Program-made: the position numbers and the translations under genes
From: Perognathus longimembris pacificus
Taxonomy: Eukaryota > Chordata > Mammalia > Rodentia > Heteromyidae
Direction of reading: 5' to 3'
Assembly: GCF_023159225.1 (NCBI RefSeq)
Contig: NC_063167.1
Location: forward strand, 22,261,360-22,325,359
Length of the DNA stretch: 64,000 nucleotides
Part shown: positions 35,382-47,821 of the stretch, piece after piece
Layout: every line of letters starts with the position of its first letter
Numbering within the stretch: position 1 is the first letter of the stretch
The notes under the pieces: model-generated
The model's database searches: none
What the model was told of the DNA's origin: nothing
What the model saw: only the letters and a program-made list of their open reading frames with translations

Positions 35382-35466
35382 GAGTATAGTCATGGCCAAC
35401 AGCAAAAAACTCAAGAGGGGGAACTGAAAATTAGTGCTGTATTTTCAGTCAGTGGCAGTCCTCTTG
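35382..35466 (+). CDS. ZMYM4: ZMYM4 exon E5 (85 nt)
   Basis: Encodes EYSHGQQQKTQEGELKISAV and then FSVSGSPL, plus the first base of an Ala codon. Gln/Glu-rich linker between the SUMO-site exon and the first MYM finger. The acceptor is T-rich ending in gaag and the donor is GTAAGA. It follows an 8.8 kb intron. Confidence 0.93.
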
Positions 35467-35627
35467 GTAAGAAACAACTGAATAAATGAATCATACTAAT
35501 TCTGAGCAACATGAATGAGAAGAAGTTTGTATTTGTATTGATAAGCTAGGCAGTTCTCTTTGTCCATTTAGAATACTTTAAAATTGTATACTACATAATT
35601 ACTGTTGTGTGTCAAGACTAGTTATAG

Positions 35628-36035
<408 letters not shown>

Positions 36036-36082
36036 TGAATGTCTGAATTTCTGGGTTTTGTTTTGTTGGAAATAACACATTA

Positions 36083-36265
36083 TGGTGTGGGAATGTGGCT
36101 CAGTGGTAGATTGCTTGTCTAGCATTCATGAAGCCCTGGGTTCAATTCCTCAGTATTCCCCACATAAACAGAAAAAGCTAGAAGTGGGGCTGTGGCTCAA
36201 GTAGTAGAGTGCTAGCCTTGAGGAAAAAGAAGCTCAGGACAATGTCCAAATAAATAAATACCACA
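36083..36265 (+). mobile_element. IDL SINE, truncated tail
   Basis: Sense, older type; the 3' part ends early at gacaatgtcc followed by aaataaataaata. Confidence 0.8.
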
Positions 36266-36371
36266 GTGGTTAGTGCCAAATAATGGTGCTGCTTTCAGTT
36301 TTTCTGGGTGCTAAGGGTTCCACATTATTTCACCTTTAACTGTTAAGAAGTGTTGTTTGTTTTTTCCCCCT

Positions 36372-36510
36372 TTTCTTAGCCATGGGGCTTGAACTCAGGG
36401 CCTGGGTGCTGTCCCTGAGCTTTTTCACTCAAGGCTAGCTCTACTACTTTGAGCCACAACTCCACTTCTGGTTTTCTGGTTAATCAGAGGTCTGCTTTGG
36501 TTAGGCAGGA
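36372..36510 (-). mobile_element. B1-ID SINE, truncated
   Basis: Antisense ID half and the start of the B1 half. Confidence 0.65.
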
Positions 36511-36894
36511 GACTAAAAACAAAATTGAATATGGTTAGACATTTCCCTTACAGGTTGGTTGGTTTTGTGCACATCTTTCTGTAGCTTATTTCACTTAAAT
36601 TGTTTAAGGAGTAATGTTCTTATATTGTATAATAGCAGCTTAAATAATACATTGTATAATTCACATATCCCAGTGTAGATTGGAAGTTCTATTTTTTTTT
36701 TGTCACATTGCTACTGTTTAAAAAGAAACAAAAAGCCACATCTCTAGTAATAGAGCAACTGCATAGCTTTGCAAGCCTGAGACTCAGATCATTCATTTCC
36801 ATGACTGCCAAGCAACAACAAAAACAACAAGAAAAAACCACAACAAAAAGAAATTCTGTAACTGGGATTATATCTTTTAAGGTTTTATGTATTT

Positions 36895-37090
36895 TTTACA
36901 TATTGAGCATCCTTAATCCAAAAACCTGAATCCAAAGTGCTCCAAAACTCAAACTTTTATTTTTTGGTCCTAAGTATTCTTTGGCAATAATACCAAATTT
37001 TTATCTCCTGGTGTGTGTGTGGGGTCTATTTAATGATGCTCCATGTAGCTAAAAGTTATCAAAAATTGATCAAAGGTGAAATAAGATTAT
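36895..37090 (+). repeat. Possible Tigger-like DNA transposon end
   Basis: tattgagcatccttaatcca followed by aatccaaagtgctccaaaac resembles a mammalian Tigger/MER terminal region. Confidence 0.35.
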
Positions 37091-37439
37091 ATCATATTGT
37101 TGGGGTTTTTTTTGGAGGGAGATGACAACACTTTGAAGACTAAAGTCAAATCTATTATTTGGTGACAAGATTTTATATTCTTGAAAAATTGTGAAAGTGC
37201 AGGGAAAGTGTTCTCATGACAAAGATGTATATGTAAATTGGCTAGTCCTTCCACAATATCTGTGTTCTCTAAAGTAGCATGTTGTGCATGGTCAATACAG
37301 TATATTATCTGACATTGTAAATAAAAGAAAAGCAAGCCCAACCATAGACCCTTTTCTTAAATGTGTTCACTGCTAAAGACCAGTATATAGGAGATATTTA
37401 ATATTTGCTGAATGAGTTATTTAAAGACCCTAACTTTTT

Positions 37440-37672
37440 CTTTTGGTCTATCATAGGGCTTGAACTCAGGGCCTAGATGCTGTCCCTGAGCTTTTTTTTT
37501 TTAGCTCAAGGCTAGCACTTTTATCACTTAGAGCCACAGCACCACTTTTGGTTTTCTGGTGGTTGAGAGTCTCACGGACTTTTCTGCCTGGGCTGGCTTT
37601 CAATCACAATTCTCAGATCTCAGCCTTCTGAGTACCTAGGATTATAGGCATGAGTCACTGGTGCCTAGCTAG
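37440..37672 (-). mobile_element. B1-ID chimeric SINE
   Basis: Full antisense copy. Confidence 0.75.
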
Positions 37673-37724
37673 GATGCTTTTGAGAAAAGCTGTTATTATT
37701 GCTTTTGTTAGAAGTTTTAAAAAT

Positions 37725-38660
37725 GTTACCGTATACAGAGGGGTATACCGTATACAGAGGGGTTACCATTTCATAAGTCAGGTTAATGAGTTGACAGTGT
37801 CATCCTTTCCTTTGGCCTCTCCTAGTTTTTCTCTCCTGTCTGTCCCTACAACTTGTATAGTTTATTTTTAAAAATTTTTAAACTTTTTTATTGTTATTAT
37901 AAGTAATTCACAAAGGGTTACAATTACTTGAGGTAATGAGTACAGTTCTTTTTGGACAGTGTCACCCCTTCCCTTGCTCTTTCCCAGTTTTTCTCTTCCA
38001 GTTTCTCCTCCTCCCCTGCCCACCTAAAACTTGTATAGTTCCTTTTCAACCTTGTGTCCAGTGAGTACTATTGTTGCATTTGTTCATCCTCTGTCCTTAT
38101 ATTTCTGTGCCCCTTTATCTTCTTACCTTCCTAAAGACAGATAAATTAACAAACAAGGACAAAGGAAAAAAGCTCTTGTTTCCATTTCCTGGAGTTCATT
38201 TTAATAAATATCATTTTTTTTTTTTTTTTTGGCCAGTCCTGGGCCTTGGACTCAGGGCCTGAGCACTGTCCCTGGCTTCTTCCCGCTCAAGGCTAGCACT
38301 CTGCCACTTGAGCCACAGCGCCGCTTCTGGCCGTTTTCTGTATATGTGGTGCTGGGGAATCAAACCTAGGGCCTCGTGTATCCAAGGCAGGCACTCTTGC
38401 CACTAGGCTATATCCCCAGCCCCAATAAATATCATTTTGAATGATTAAAGGCACAGAGGCCTGAACCTTTGTGTTCCTCCCCTCCTTTGGTCTCAATATG
38501 TGTCAGTGTCTAGAGTCCTGTGTAATTTAATCATTTCCCTGTTGTACTTTAGATCTAGCTTCTGCATATGAGAGAAAAAACATGCCATTTGTCTCTCTGA
38601 GCTTGGTGTACCTTACTTACCATGATTTCTTCTAGCCCATCTATTTCTTTGCAAATGACA
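37725..38660 (-). mobile_element. Old L1 3' end, antisense, with IDL insertion
   Basis: Parallel to the 7070-7600 block (shared cttgtatagtt, tttggacagtgtc and agatctagctt landmarks). Contains a 17-bp tandem duplication at 37727-37762 and is split by the IDL at 38218-38423. Confidence 0.6.
38218..38423 (-). mobile_element. Young IDL SINE (CCGAGGCAGG subfamily)
   Basis: Perfect 15-bp TSD aataaatatcatttt at 38203-38217 and 38424-38438. Nearly identical to the 6095 copy. Confidence 0.92.
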
Positions 38661-38722
38661 TATTAAAAACAAGCTATTATTATTTAGCTACAGTTTATAT
38701 GATATAATTGTTACATGATTTC

Positions 38723-38915
38723 TTTTTTTTTTGGCCAGTCCTAGGCCTTGGACTCAGGGCCTGAGCACTGTCCCTGGCTTCTTCCCGTTCAAGGCTAGCA
38801 CTCTGCCACAGCGCCCCCTCTGGCTGTTTTCCATATATGTGGTGCTGGGGAATCGAACCGAGAGCTTCATGTGTAGGAGGCAAGCGCTCTTGCCACTAGG
38901 CCATATTCCCAGCCC
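38723..38915 (-). mobile_element. Young IDL SINE (GTGTAGGAGG subfamily), small internal deletion
   Basis: Lacks cttgag before ccacagcgcc. TSD ttacatgatttct / ttatatgatttct. Confidence 0.9.
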
Positions 38916-38954
38916 TGTTATATGATTTCTATATAATATTTTGGCAAGTTTTTT

Positions 38955-39098
38955 GGGGGGGAGGGGCAGTCCTGGGGCTTGAACTCAGGGCCTGAGCACT
39001 GTTCTTGGCTTCTTTTTGCTCAAGAATAGCACTCTACCACTTGTGCCACTGCACCAGTTCTGGCTTGTTCTATATATGTGGCTTGTTCCCAGCCCCTT
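38955..39098 (-). mobile_element. IDL SINE with large internal deletion
   Basis: After ctatatatgtgg the body jumps directly to cttgttcccagcccc. Confidence 0.75.
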
Positions 39099-39202
39099 TT
39101 GGCAAGTTTAACTTCCAATAGAACTTCTTTATTTATACTGTTTGGACATGTAGCTGTAAAGATGAATACTTAAGTATATGTTCTATCTTTAATTTCTTTT
39201 TT

Positions 39203-39407
39203 TGTTTGTTTTTTTTTTGCTAGTCCTGGGGCTTGAACTCAGGGCCTGAGCACTGTCCCTGGCTTCTTTTTGTTCAAGGCTAGCACTCTACCACTTAAGC
39301 CACAGTGCCACTTCTGGCTTTTTCTATATATGTGGTGCTGAGGAATCGAACCCAGGGCTTCATGTATACGAGGCAAGCACTTTACCACTAGGCCGTTTTC
39401 CCAGCCC
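39203..39407 (-). mobile_element. IDL SINE
   Basis: TSD ctatctttaatttct / ctacctttaatttct. Confidence 0.9.
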
Positions 39408-39669
39408 CTCTACCTTTAATTTCTATACTTTAGTATACACATTCTTGGGTTGTCAGTTGAGTCAGAGTAAAACTTATAATAATTTTTTCCTGCTATTTTG
39501 CAATGAAATACCAAAGAAGACTCACATGAGTTTTGAACTGTATACTCCCTTTTGAGCCATTTTTTATTCCTTTTTATAGATGTTTCTGTCACCTAAGTTT
39601 ATCTTACCACTCTGGCCTTAGGTAATGCTATAGCTAAGATATTATTTTCTGTTGTTGTTTTTTTTACTT

Positions 39670-39799
39670 TTGCTTTGCGTGGTACTAGGGATTGAATCTG
39701 CATCTTATGAATGCTGTGAACACCAAACAAGTGCTTTTTCTCTGGACTAGATCTTCAGCTCTCATATGTTTTCCCCTCCCTCTCCCTTCCTCAGTACTG

Positions 39800-39834
<35 letters not shown>

Positions 39835-40430
39835 CTCAGGGCCTCACATACTTGATTAAGAGCATTTTGCCACTTGAGCCAAACTAGTCCTTTTTACATC
39901 TTTTTTTTTTGACAGTACTGGAGTACCAGGGCTTCACACTTGCTTGGCAAGTGCTGTTACTGTTGAGTCAAGTCTCTTGCCATGCTTTTGCTGGTTATTT
40001 CTGAGATAAGGTCTTGCCTTGGGCTGGGACCCATGCCTAGAAGCAGGCTGCCCATGTTAGACTTTTGGTTATAGCTAGGATTATAAGTGTGTACTACCAC
40101 ATTTAGCTTTTCATTGATAAGGAATCCAGAAAACTTTTCTACCTGGACTGCCCTCGAACTATTATGTTCCCAATTTCAGTTTCACAGTAAGTAGTCCCTT
40201 GGTTTGTTTCAGCTATTTTTCAGATAGATCTTGTGCTTTTTGCCCTGGCTGGCCTTGGGCATTGAGTGATCTACCTACCTACCCTTTCCAAGTAGCTTGG
40301 ATTACAGGTCGGAGCTACTATACCAAACTTGTTCTTTATGACAGAATCTTGTTAACTTTTTGCCCAGGCTGGATTCTGTCTCTCAGCTTCCAAGTAGCTG
40401 TGATTGTAGTTATGAGCCATCCTGCTCAGA
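39670..40430 (-). mobile_element. Decayed ID and B1 fragments
   Basis: ID-like at 39670-39765, ID/B1-like at 39830-40110, B1-like pieces at 40125-40430. Boundaries are approximate. Confidence 0.45.
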
Positions 40431-40539
40431 TGTCACTGATATTTCTATAGTATTTTTCATATATTTGTTTGAAAATTATTCATGACATACATTAAAAGAA
40501 TTCTTCTGTGATAATATTTTATAAATTATTAGTCTGTTT

Positions 40540-40650
40540 GTCCCAATAACTGTGAGATTCTTGAACACATACAAGGTCTTGACTTAGACCTCACCTAGTA
40601 TCTGGTTCAATATAACTGTTCAGCAAATACTCCTCTGTGAAATATTTTAA
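40540..40650 (+). repeat. L2/MIR3-like 3' tail remnant
   Basis: gagattcttgaacacataca ... cacctagtatctggttcaat ... cagcaaatact follows the L2 3' end in order, decayed. Confidence 0.4.
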
Positions 40651-40664
40651 ATTTTATTTTTCAG

Positions 40665-40716
40665 AAATACTGGAAAGGGAGAAAATGCAGAAAGCAACAC
40701 AATCTAGAGCTGCTAG
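40665..40716 (+). other. Candidate alternative exon (52 nt) between E6 and E7
   Basis: Acceptor: a T/A-rich tract ending in atttttcag at 40664. Donor: GTAGGA at 40717. Entered after one base (as from E5) it reads EILEREKMQKATQSRAA and exits with two bases, so E5-X-E7 is in frame and X has exactly the phase of E6. Entered from E6 it meets an in-frame stop after 14 codons (poison exon). Not a recognised repeat; an L2-like remnant lies just upstream. Not known to me as an annotated ZMYM4 exon. Confidence 0.35.
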
Positions 40717-41154
40717 GTAGGAAAGACATAAGATATTGATACAGTATCAGGTGTTGATTTTCTATTACATTTATTATTATCTTTTATTGACATACGTTAT
40801 TTTTTTTCTAAAGGAGATGTCAGTGTGTCAGTGTAATGTGTTTATGATGCAAGACTGAATATAATCATATTATTTTGTGGGTGTGTACTTGTGAGGGAAA
40901 ATGTTTACAATATCATACCAATTTGAAAATTTGAATTTTACAATTAAGCTGCCTCGTAATTTACTTTAGAAAGACTGGATTGGTGGTAGAATTAAGACTG
41001 GAATGGTGGTAAGGATCCTTAGTCACTAAGAGTTTTAGTCTTTATTGCATTAGCATAGTACTAACATGTGGCAATGTTAGATTTTTTTATAATCATGCTT
41101 GAATACATATTGTGTATTTGAAAATATATTTATTTTCTTTAAGATAATAGTTCT

Positions 41155-41335
41155 GGTGCTAGATGTGGTAGTATGTACTTGAGGTGGAGGCAGGATTGTG
41201 GAAAGTAGAGGCTATCCTGAGCTCTGTAGCAAGATTCTATCTCAAATAATTCAAGGCTTGGGGATGGCTTGGTGGTAGAGTGTTTGTCTAGTATGTCCAA
41301 AGCCTAAGGTTCCATCCCCACATGAAGGAGGGAGA
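41155..41335 (+). mobile_element. B1 followed by ID element
   Basis: Sense B1-like (41155-41240) then ID unit gcttggggatggcttggtgg ending in ccatccccac. Confidence 0.55.
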
Positions 41336-41601
41336 GGAACATCTAATAATGGCTTGTAAGAACTTTAAATATTTGTTATTAGCTTACAGGGGAGCATTTC
41401 ATTGTTACCTTTCCACACATGTTTACAGTTTATTCTAATTACTTTTATTCTCTCCTTCTTTTCCCCTTCACCCCTTTCCCAACCAATTTCAACAGTTTTT
41501 TTTTGTTCTATTTTCATAGTTGCAAAATAATCTATTTTGACTTTATTTGTCCTCGTTAACCTCATTCCTCGAGTGTAGTACTATTTTAAAGAATATTTGC
41601 G

Positions 41602-41848
41602 CTGGGCACTGGTGGCTCACACTTTTAATCCTAGTTACTTAGGAGTCTGAGAGATCTGAGAATTCCAGTTCAAAGCCAGCCTGAGCAGAAAAGTCCCTAT
41701 GAGACTCTTATCTCCAGTTAACCACTCAAAAACTGGAAGTGGAGCTGTGGCTCATGTGATTGAGTGCTAGTTTTTAGCACAAAGAGGCTCAAGGACAACA
41801 CTCAGGTCCCGAGTTCAAGCCCCACAATTGAAAAAAAAAAAAAAAAAA
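41602..41848 (+). mobile_element. B1-ID chimeric SINE
   Basis: Complete sense copy with A18 tail. TSD aagaatatttg / aagaatatctg. Confidence 0.85.
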
Positions 41849-42098
41849 GAATATCTGGAAAATAAGACAGTCCTAAACAAGAAAATTTAAAAACGTAATT
41901 CCACCTGTAATGAGTAGTACTGATTGTATTTTTTTTTTTTAATATTTGAGACATAGTAAAATCTCACAACAGTTCTATGAAGTAGCTGGTTTATTAGTTC
42001 GGCTTTAGTGAAAAGAAATTAAAGATCAAATTAATTTGTAATTTTATTTAAGACAACCCAGGTTTCAAAATTTAAATTTCAGTGCCCTTTCATTATGA

Positions 42099-42431
<333 letters not shown>

Positions 42432-42476
42432 TGATGGTCTCTGCTTACTGCTTGTATGTTGCTTTTTAATTCCTAG

Positions 42477-42710
<234 letters not shown>

Positions 42711-43006
42711 TAGTGTTAATCATTTCAGAGAGATCTAAACTTTCTGGTGGAAATAATTTTTTGAAATAGTTGTTAAGAGATTATTATTTACTTCTTTACA
42801 CATAAGCAGCATTTGCCAAATGAATATGTACCAAATACTCTATAATAATGTTTTATAAGTGCCAGTTTCTGTTCATGCATTAGAAATACATGTTTTTAGG
42901 ATGTCACTTTGTTTCAGATACGATTCACATTTCAGTATTTCAGTGTGCTTTTTTTGTTTTTTGGGTTTTTTTTGTTTTTTTTGTTTTTTTAAGAGAAGGT
43001 CTTGCG

Positions 43007-43210
43007 GACTGGGAATGTGGCCTAATGGTAGAATGCTTGCCTAGCATGCATGAAGCCCTGGGTTCGATTATCAGCACTACATATACAGAAAAAGCTGAAA
43101 ATGGCGCTGTGGCTCAAGTGGTAGAGTGCTAGCCTTGAGCAAAAAGAAGCTCACGGACAGTGCTCAGGCCCTGAGTTCAAGACCCAGGACTGGCAAAAAA
43201 AAAAAAAAAG
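43007..43210 (+). mobile_element. IDL SINE
   Basis: Sense, gactgggaatgtggcctaat start, A13 tail. Confidence 0.87.
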
Positions 43211-44091
43211 AGAAAGAGAGGTTTTGCAGTATAAACTAGGCTGACCTTGAACTTGAGCTCCTAGAGTCTAAGGCACCTGAGGGCTAAGATTACAGGTGTG
43301 TACCACCATCTTTTAAAAAACAATTTCCAGATTAATTAAAAAAAAAACCTCAAAAGAAGAAATATAATACATTTCCCAGATAACCAATCTTATCCTTTGG
43401 TGTATAGCTAAGTTTGGAACATACTGGAATTTGCATATATACTTTTTATTTGACAAAGAAAGGTCCAAATTGCATGTGTATTCTTGCAGTTGGAGTCATG
43501 TAATTTAAATTGCAAATCAGAAAATAAAAGTGTTTGGCTTAGGGAGTGACTGGTGACAGAATGCTTCCCTCGAAAGCATGATGCTCCAGATTCTCCAGTA
43601 CCATCCCGAAAAAGGGAGAAAAAAATATTCAAAAAAAGATTTACATTACTTTTTAAAGGGATTTTCCAATTCTTCATAAGTTGGAAAAATTGATGAGTGT
43701 TAAACACCATTTCATGAATTGATGAAATTTGCAGAGAGTAATTTGAGTTAACTGTGATGATTAACTTTCATGGCCATTAGGCTTATATTTTGTTAGTAAG
43801 TGATCAAATATTAGTTTTGAAATTGGTAAACCTAATTTCAAAGAATGGGTGGGGTTGGGAGAGATGGGGGGAGCAGTGGAAGGGTTGACATTGATCAAAA
43901 TGTATGGTACTCACAAATGGGTATGTTGAATTGAAAATAACCTCTTTGTCCAACTACTTAAGGAAAATGAAAAGTAAATAAAAAATAAAATTGGTTAGCC
44001 TAAAGCAAAGCAAGTACTCTTTGTATTTAAGATTTTACAGTGGCTCTCTATTTGGGTGCAGTTGCATATCCTTCTTTTTTTTAGTAGTCAA

Positions 44092-44310
44092 GAACTGGTG
44101 GCTCACACCTGTAATCCTAGCTACTCCCAGAGGCTGAGATCTCAGGATCAAAGCCAGCTTAGGCAGGAAAGTGTGAGATTCTTTTATGTTTAGTTAACCA
44201 GTAAAAAGCCTGAAGTAGAGCTGTGACTCAAGTGGCAGAATGCCAGCCTTGAGCAAAAAGCTAAGGAACAGTGCCTAGACTCTGAGTTCAATCCCCTGAA
44301 ACAGCACACA
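44092..44310 (+). mobile_element. B1-ID chimeric SINE
   Basis: Sense; near complete. Smaller neighbours are an antisense B1 (43225-43312) and an ID unit (43548-43625). Confidence 0.78.
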
Positions 44311-44756
44311 CATACAATGTAATGTTTCAAAACCATGCCAAATTAAAACCAATTCATTCAAAACCAATTAATAAGCTCTGGAATTGATTGCAAGATTATA
44401 GCAAGCATTATTTGGTAATATGGTGCAGTGGAAACTATTAAAGTGTATTAGACACTATGTCATGAACTATAATGCCCTATGAAACTTTTCGGATTTATAG
44501 ATGTTGCAATACAGAAATTCAAATTTTCTTTTTTTTATTGTAATTTTGAAATCTTGAAAACCACTGATTTAAAATGTTTCATGAATAGGAAAAAAAATTA
44601 GTATTTTATGCAAGGCTCTAGGGTTCATCCCCAGCCCTGCAAGTAAAAACAAATATTATTATTAATATTTCAGCAGTGTTAAGTATAAACATTTCACAGA
44701 ATTATGCTTTTACTAGGAATTTAATTAAAATATATGATGTTTTATTCTCTTAACAG

Positions 44757-44907
44757 AAATCAGCCAAAATTACACCATGTGCACTTTGCAAATCATTGAG
44801 ATCCTCTGCAGAAATGATCGAAAATACCAATAGCTTGGGGAAGACAGAACTTTTTTGTTCTGTTAATTGCTTATCTGCTTACAGAGTTAAAATGGTTACT
44901 TCTGCAG
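44757..44907 (+). CDS. ZMYM4: ZMYM4 exon E9 (151 nt, MYM finger 5)
   Basis: One complete MYM module, from PCALCKSLRSSAEMIENTN to FCSVNCLSAYRVKM. Acceptor taacag, donor GTAGTA. It leaves after the first base of a Gly codon. Confidence 0.96.
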
Positions 44908-45338
44908 GTAGTACTACTTTCGTAAACTATAAAGTGTAATATGCTCGCACACAGATTTTTGTAAAATTTAGTTTATTTCCAGGGAAAAGCTAAATTACTT
45001 CAATTTTTGTTATAAAATATCACATTACCTTGGTTGCTTATTTCCTTGCTTGCTTATTTATCATGGATTTTTCCCTTACCAAAATAATTTCATATACTTT
45101 TTAAATATATTTTCTTTATTTATACCTTATTTCAAGATTTATTTATTTTATAGTTTCAGGGTAAATTGTGACCTAAAAGAAAATTTCTTAATATTGTTAT
45201 TTTTTGCTTTTCGTATAATGATTGAGCTTAGTTTTGGCCCTATAACGTAAACTGGTCTTTGGACTTTGTATATTGTAAAATATTCGACATCATAGGATTG
45301 TATATATAACTCAGCAGATTTTGTTTTCATTTGCTAAG
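44908..45338 (+). other. Intron E9-E10 (431 nt)
   Basis: AT-rich unique sequence, no repeat recognised. Confidence 0.85.
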
Positions 45339-45454
45339 GTGTACAAGTTCAGTGTAACAGTTGTAAGACCTCAGCAATCCCTCAGTATCATTTAGCCATG
45401 TCAGATGGAAGCATACGCAACTTCTGTAGCTACAGCTGTGTGGCTGCTTTCCAG
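45339..45454 (+). CDS. ZMYM4: ZMYM4 exon E10 (116 nt, MYM finger 6)
   Basis: Encodes module 6: VQCNSCKTSAIPQYHLAMSD through FCSYSCVAAFQ. One module per exon here, flanked by a 431-nt and a 392-nt intron. Donor GTATGG after a full Gln codon. Confidence 0.96.
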
Positions 45455-45846
45455 GTATGGCTTTAGGAACCTTTGTGTTCTTCAATCAGTGAGTCACTCT
45501 ACTGTATAATAATGTAATGTAAGCTTAGTGTTTGCTGGTGCCTGGATTTCCTTAGCTTCTGTTTCAGTCCTATAAGCTTGTATTCTTAGTTCATCCTATA
45601 TTTGGAGGCATGTCAGCTAACTGCTTTCTATAAAATAAAATGTTACTATTATAACCCAGATTATCTATGGGGAGAATATTAGTTATTATTTTTTTACATA
45701 AACTCCACTCATTTGTAAGCTGCTGAAAGGCAGCTGAATTTAACCTGCTCACTAATGTTTGCATAGCAATATGTGGGCACATAGTTCTTACGTGTTTGAA
45801 TAAATGACTGAATTAATTTTGTTTTGTTGTCATTTTGTTTTTTCAG
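45455..45846 (+). other. Intron E10-E11 (392 nt)
   Basis: Unique sequence; nothing beyond the splice signals seen. Confidence 0.85.
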
Positions 45847-46125
45847 AATTTGTTCAATAAACCAACTGGTATGAATTCTTCAGTAGTGCCCTTGTCTCAA
45901 GGCCAAGTAATTGTGAGCATCCCCTCAGGTTCAACGGTGTCTGCAGGAGGCAGTAACAACACCTCTGCTGTCTCTCCCTCCTCCATCAGCAGCTCTGCCG
46001 CTGCTGGCCTCCAGCGTCTTGCTGCCCAATCCCAGCATGTTGGGTTTGCACGGAGTGTTGTGAAACTCAGGTGTCAACACTGTAACCGTCTTTTTGCCAC
46101 AAAGCCAGAACTTCTTGATTATAAG
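45847..46125 (+). CDS. ZMYM4: ZMYM4 exon E11 (279 nt, Ser-rich linker and first half of finger 7)
   Basis: Starts NLFNKPTGMNSSVVPLSQGQ and runs through a Ser/Thr/Ala-rich low-complexity linker with many Ser-Pro and Ser-Ser pairs. It ends with the first Cys pair of module 7 (LRCQHCNRLFATKPELLDYK). The symmetric 93-codon exon separates finger blocks 1-6 and 7-10. Donor GTGAAA is weak. An IDL SINE begins about 70 nt into the following intron. Confidence 0.96.
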
Positions 46126-46532
46126 GTGAAATACAGATTCATTATAAAGGTTTGAGTATAAATGCATCTGTTGATAAAATAAAGTTCTAGCTTTCTTTTT
46201 TTTGTTTGTGTGTTTGTTTTGTTTTTGCCAGTCCTAGGCCTTGGACTCGGGGCCCTAGCACTGTCCCTGGCTTCTTTTTGCTCAAGGCAAGCACTCTGCC
46301 ACTTGAGCCACAGTGCCACTTCTGGTCATTTTCTATATATGTGGTGCTGGGGAATTGAACCCAGGGCTGCATGTATACGAGGCAAGCATTTTTGCCACTA
46401 GGCCATCTTCCCAGCCCAAAGTTCTAGCTTTCTATCTCTCTGAAAATTATACTACTTGTTTGGAAAGTAAGGAGGATAAAATTTTGATAAGGTAAATGGG
46501 ATGCTTAATTAGTATTTAATATTTTTTTGCAG
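46126..46532 (+). other. Intron E11-E12 (407 nt)
   Basis: Over half is one antisense IDL SINE (46197-46417), leaving about 70 nt of native intron before it and 115 nt after. Confidence 0.85.
46197..46417 (-). mobile_element. Young IDL SINE in the short E11-E12 intron
   Basis: Perfect 16-bp TSD aaagttctagctttct at 46181-46196 and 46418-46433. Confidence 0.92.
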
Positions 46533-46683
46533 GGTAAAATGTTCCAGTTCTGTGGCAAGAATTGTTCTGATGAATATAAGAAAATAAATAATGTAATGGC
46601 AATGTGTGAATATTGTAAAATTGAGAAAATTGTAAAGGAGACTGTGCGATTCTCAGGTGCTGACAAGTCATTCTGTAGTGAAG
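46533..46683 (+). CDS. ZMYM4: ZMYM4 exon E12 (151 nt, end of finger 7, start of finger 8)
   Basis: Completes module 7 (GKMFQFCGKNCSDEYKKINN) and contains most of module 8 (MCEYCKIEKIVKETVRFSG and FCSE). The last Cys of module 8 comes from E13. Acceptor ttgcag behind T7; donor GTAAAA. It leaves after one base of a Gly codon. Confidence 0.96.
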
Positions 46684-47154
46684 GTAAAAAAAGACAAGAT
46701 AATCTTACATACTGATAATCAACATACTGAGCATGTTGGCTGTCTTAAAAAGAGTTGATGTTTTAAGTCACATTACTATATGAATGTATCTAATTCCTAT
46801 TTGTTTTCCTGAAGTCTTTGATTTGTTGACATACAATTCTTTTTTTTTATCTGTCCCTTCATATTAAGTAGATATTTAAATGAAGTAAAAGATTCTCAAA
46901 GTATAATGGAAAGATATGAAAAGCATTTAACATTCAGTTGGTGGAGAAGTAAAAAGTCTTAGGTCTTGTATTTAATTCTAGATGGAAGTCCTTAAATTCT
47001 AGTAGCATCCTAAGTTTATTCTGTTGTTTGAAATAGCACATTTCTGATTGTAAAGTGGTTTGAATATGCATTTCAACAGGAAGTAGATGGTTTTCTTTAT
47101 TTAAATAAGTACTTTATGTTTTAAATGTTTTGTTTGATTCTAAAACTGCCCTTT

Positions 47155-47370
47155 TAGACCAGTAGTTTCAAACCTTTTGATGACACACGGAAAAAATTTA
47201 ACATACTAGGTGTGTAAAGGTGTGACAAGTTGTAGCTGCTTGCATGTAAAGGTATGACTCAAGCTGTAGCTGCTTGTCTAGCAAGCATGGGAGCCCCGAG
47301 TTGAGACATTAGTACCCCTCCCTCCAATACATTTTACATTGTGACCCAACATATTTTCACATACCTAAGT
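47155..47370. repeat. hAT-like remnant with ID insertion
   Basis: ccagtagtttcaaacctttt ... acattttacattgtgaccca, interrupted by an ID-like piece at about 47230-47330. Confidence 0.35.
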
Positions 47371-47482
47371 AAAATTTTGGTCAAGTAGAATACTTATACA
47401 TGATGTAGTGCAATATTTTCTATTGTATTTTATCTTTACTATTAAAAACAACCCTAGGTTTGATCCTCTAAATTGATCTCTT

Positions 47483-47691
47483 TTTTTTTTTTTTTTTTTT
47501 GGCCAGTCCTGGGCCTTGAACTCAGGGCCTGAGCACTGTCCCTGGCTTCTTTTTGCTCAAGGCTAGTACTCTGCCACTTGAGCCACAACGCCACTTCTGG
47601 CCGTTTTCTGTATATGTGGTGCTGGGGAATCGAACCCAGGGCCTCATGTATACGAGGCAAACTCTCTTGCCACTAGGCCATATCCCCAGCC
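47483..47691 (-). mobile_element. Young IDL SINE
   Basis: Perfect 15-bp TSD ctaaattgatctctt at 47468-47482 and 47692-47706; T20 head before ggccag. Confidence 0.92.
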
Positions 47692-47821
47692 CTAAATTGA
47701 TCTCTTGACCTGCTAATTAGTTAGGAAATAAGTGTGAAAACCTTGTTTGGGACTCATTAGATAAAAAATGGAGGTAGTTAATATTCTCCCAAATGTTAAT
47801 TTCATATTTTCTGATTTTTAG

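Larger units (their letters stand above)
46684..47821 (+). other. Intron E12-E13 (1.1 kb)
   Basis: A hAT-like remnant interrupted by an ID-like piece (47155-47370) and an antisense IDL (47483-47691). The remainder looks unique. Confidence 0.75.

Noticed and set aside
36708..36929. 73-aa Lys/Gln-rich ORF
   Set aside because: A CAA/AAA-rich simple stretch followed by a Tigger-like repeat.
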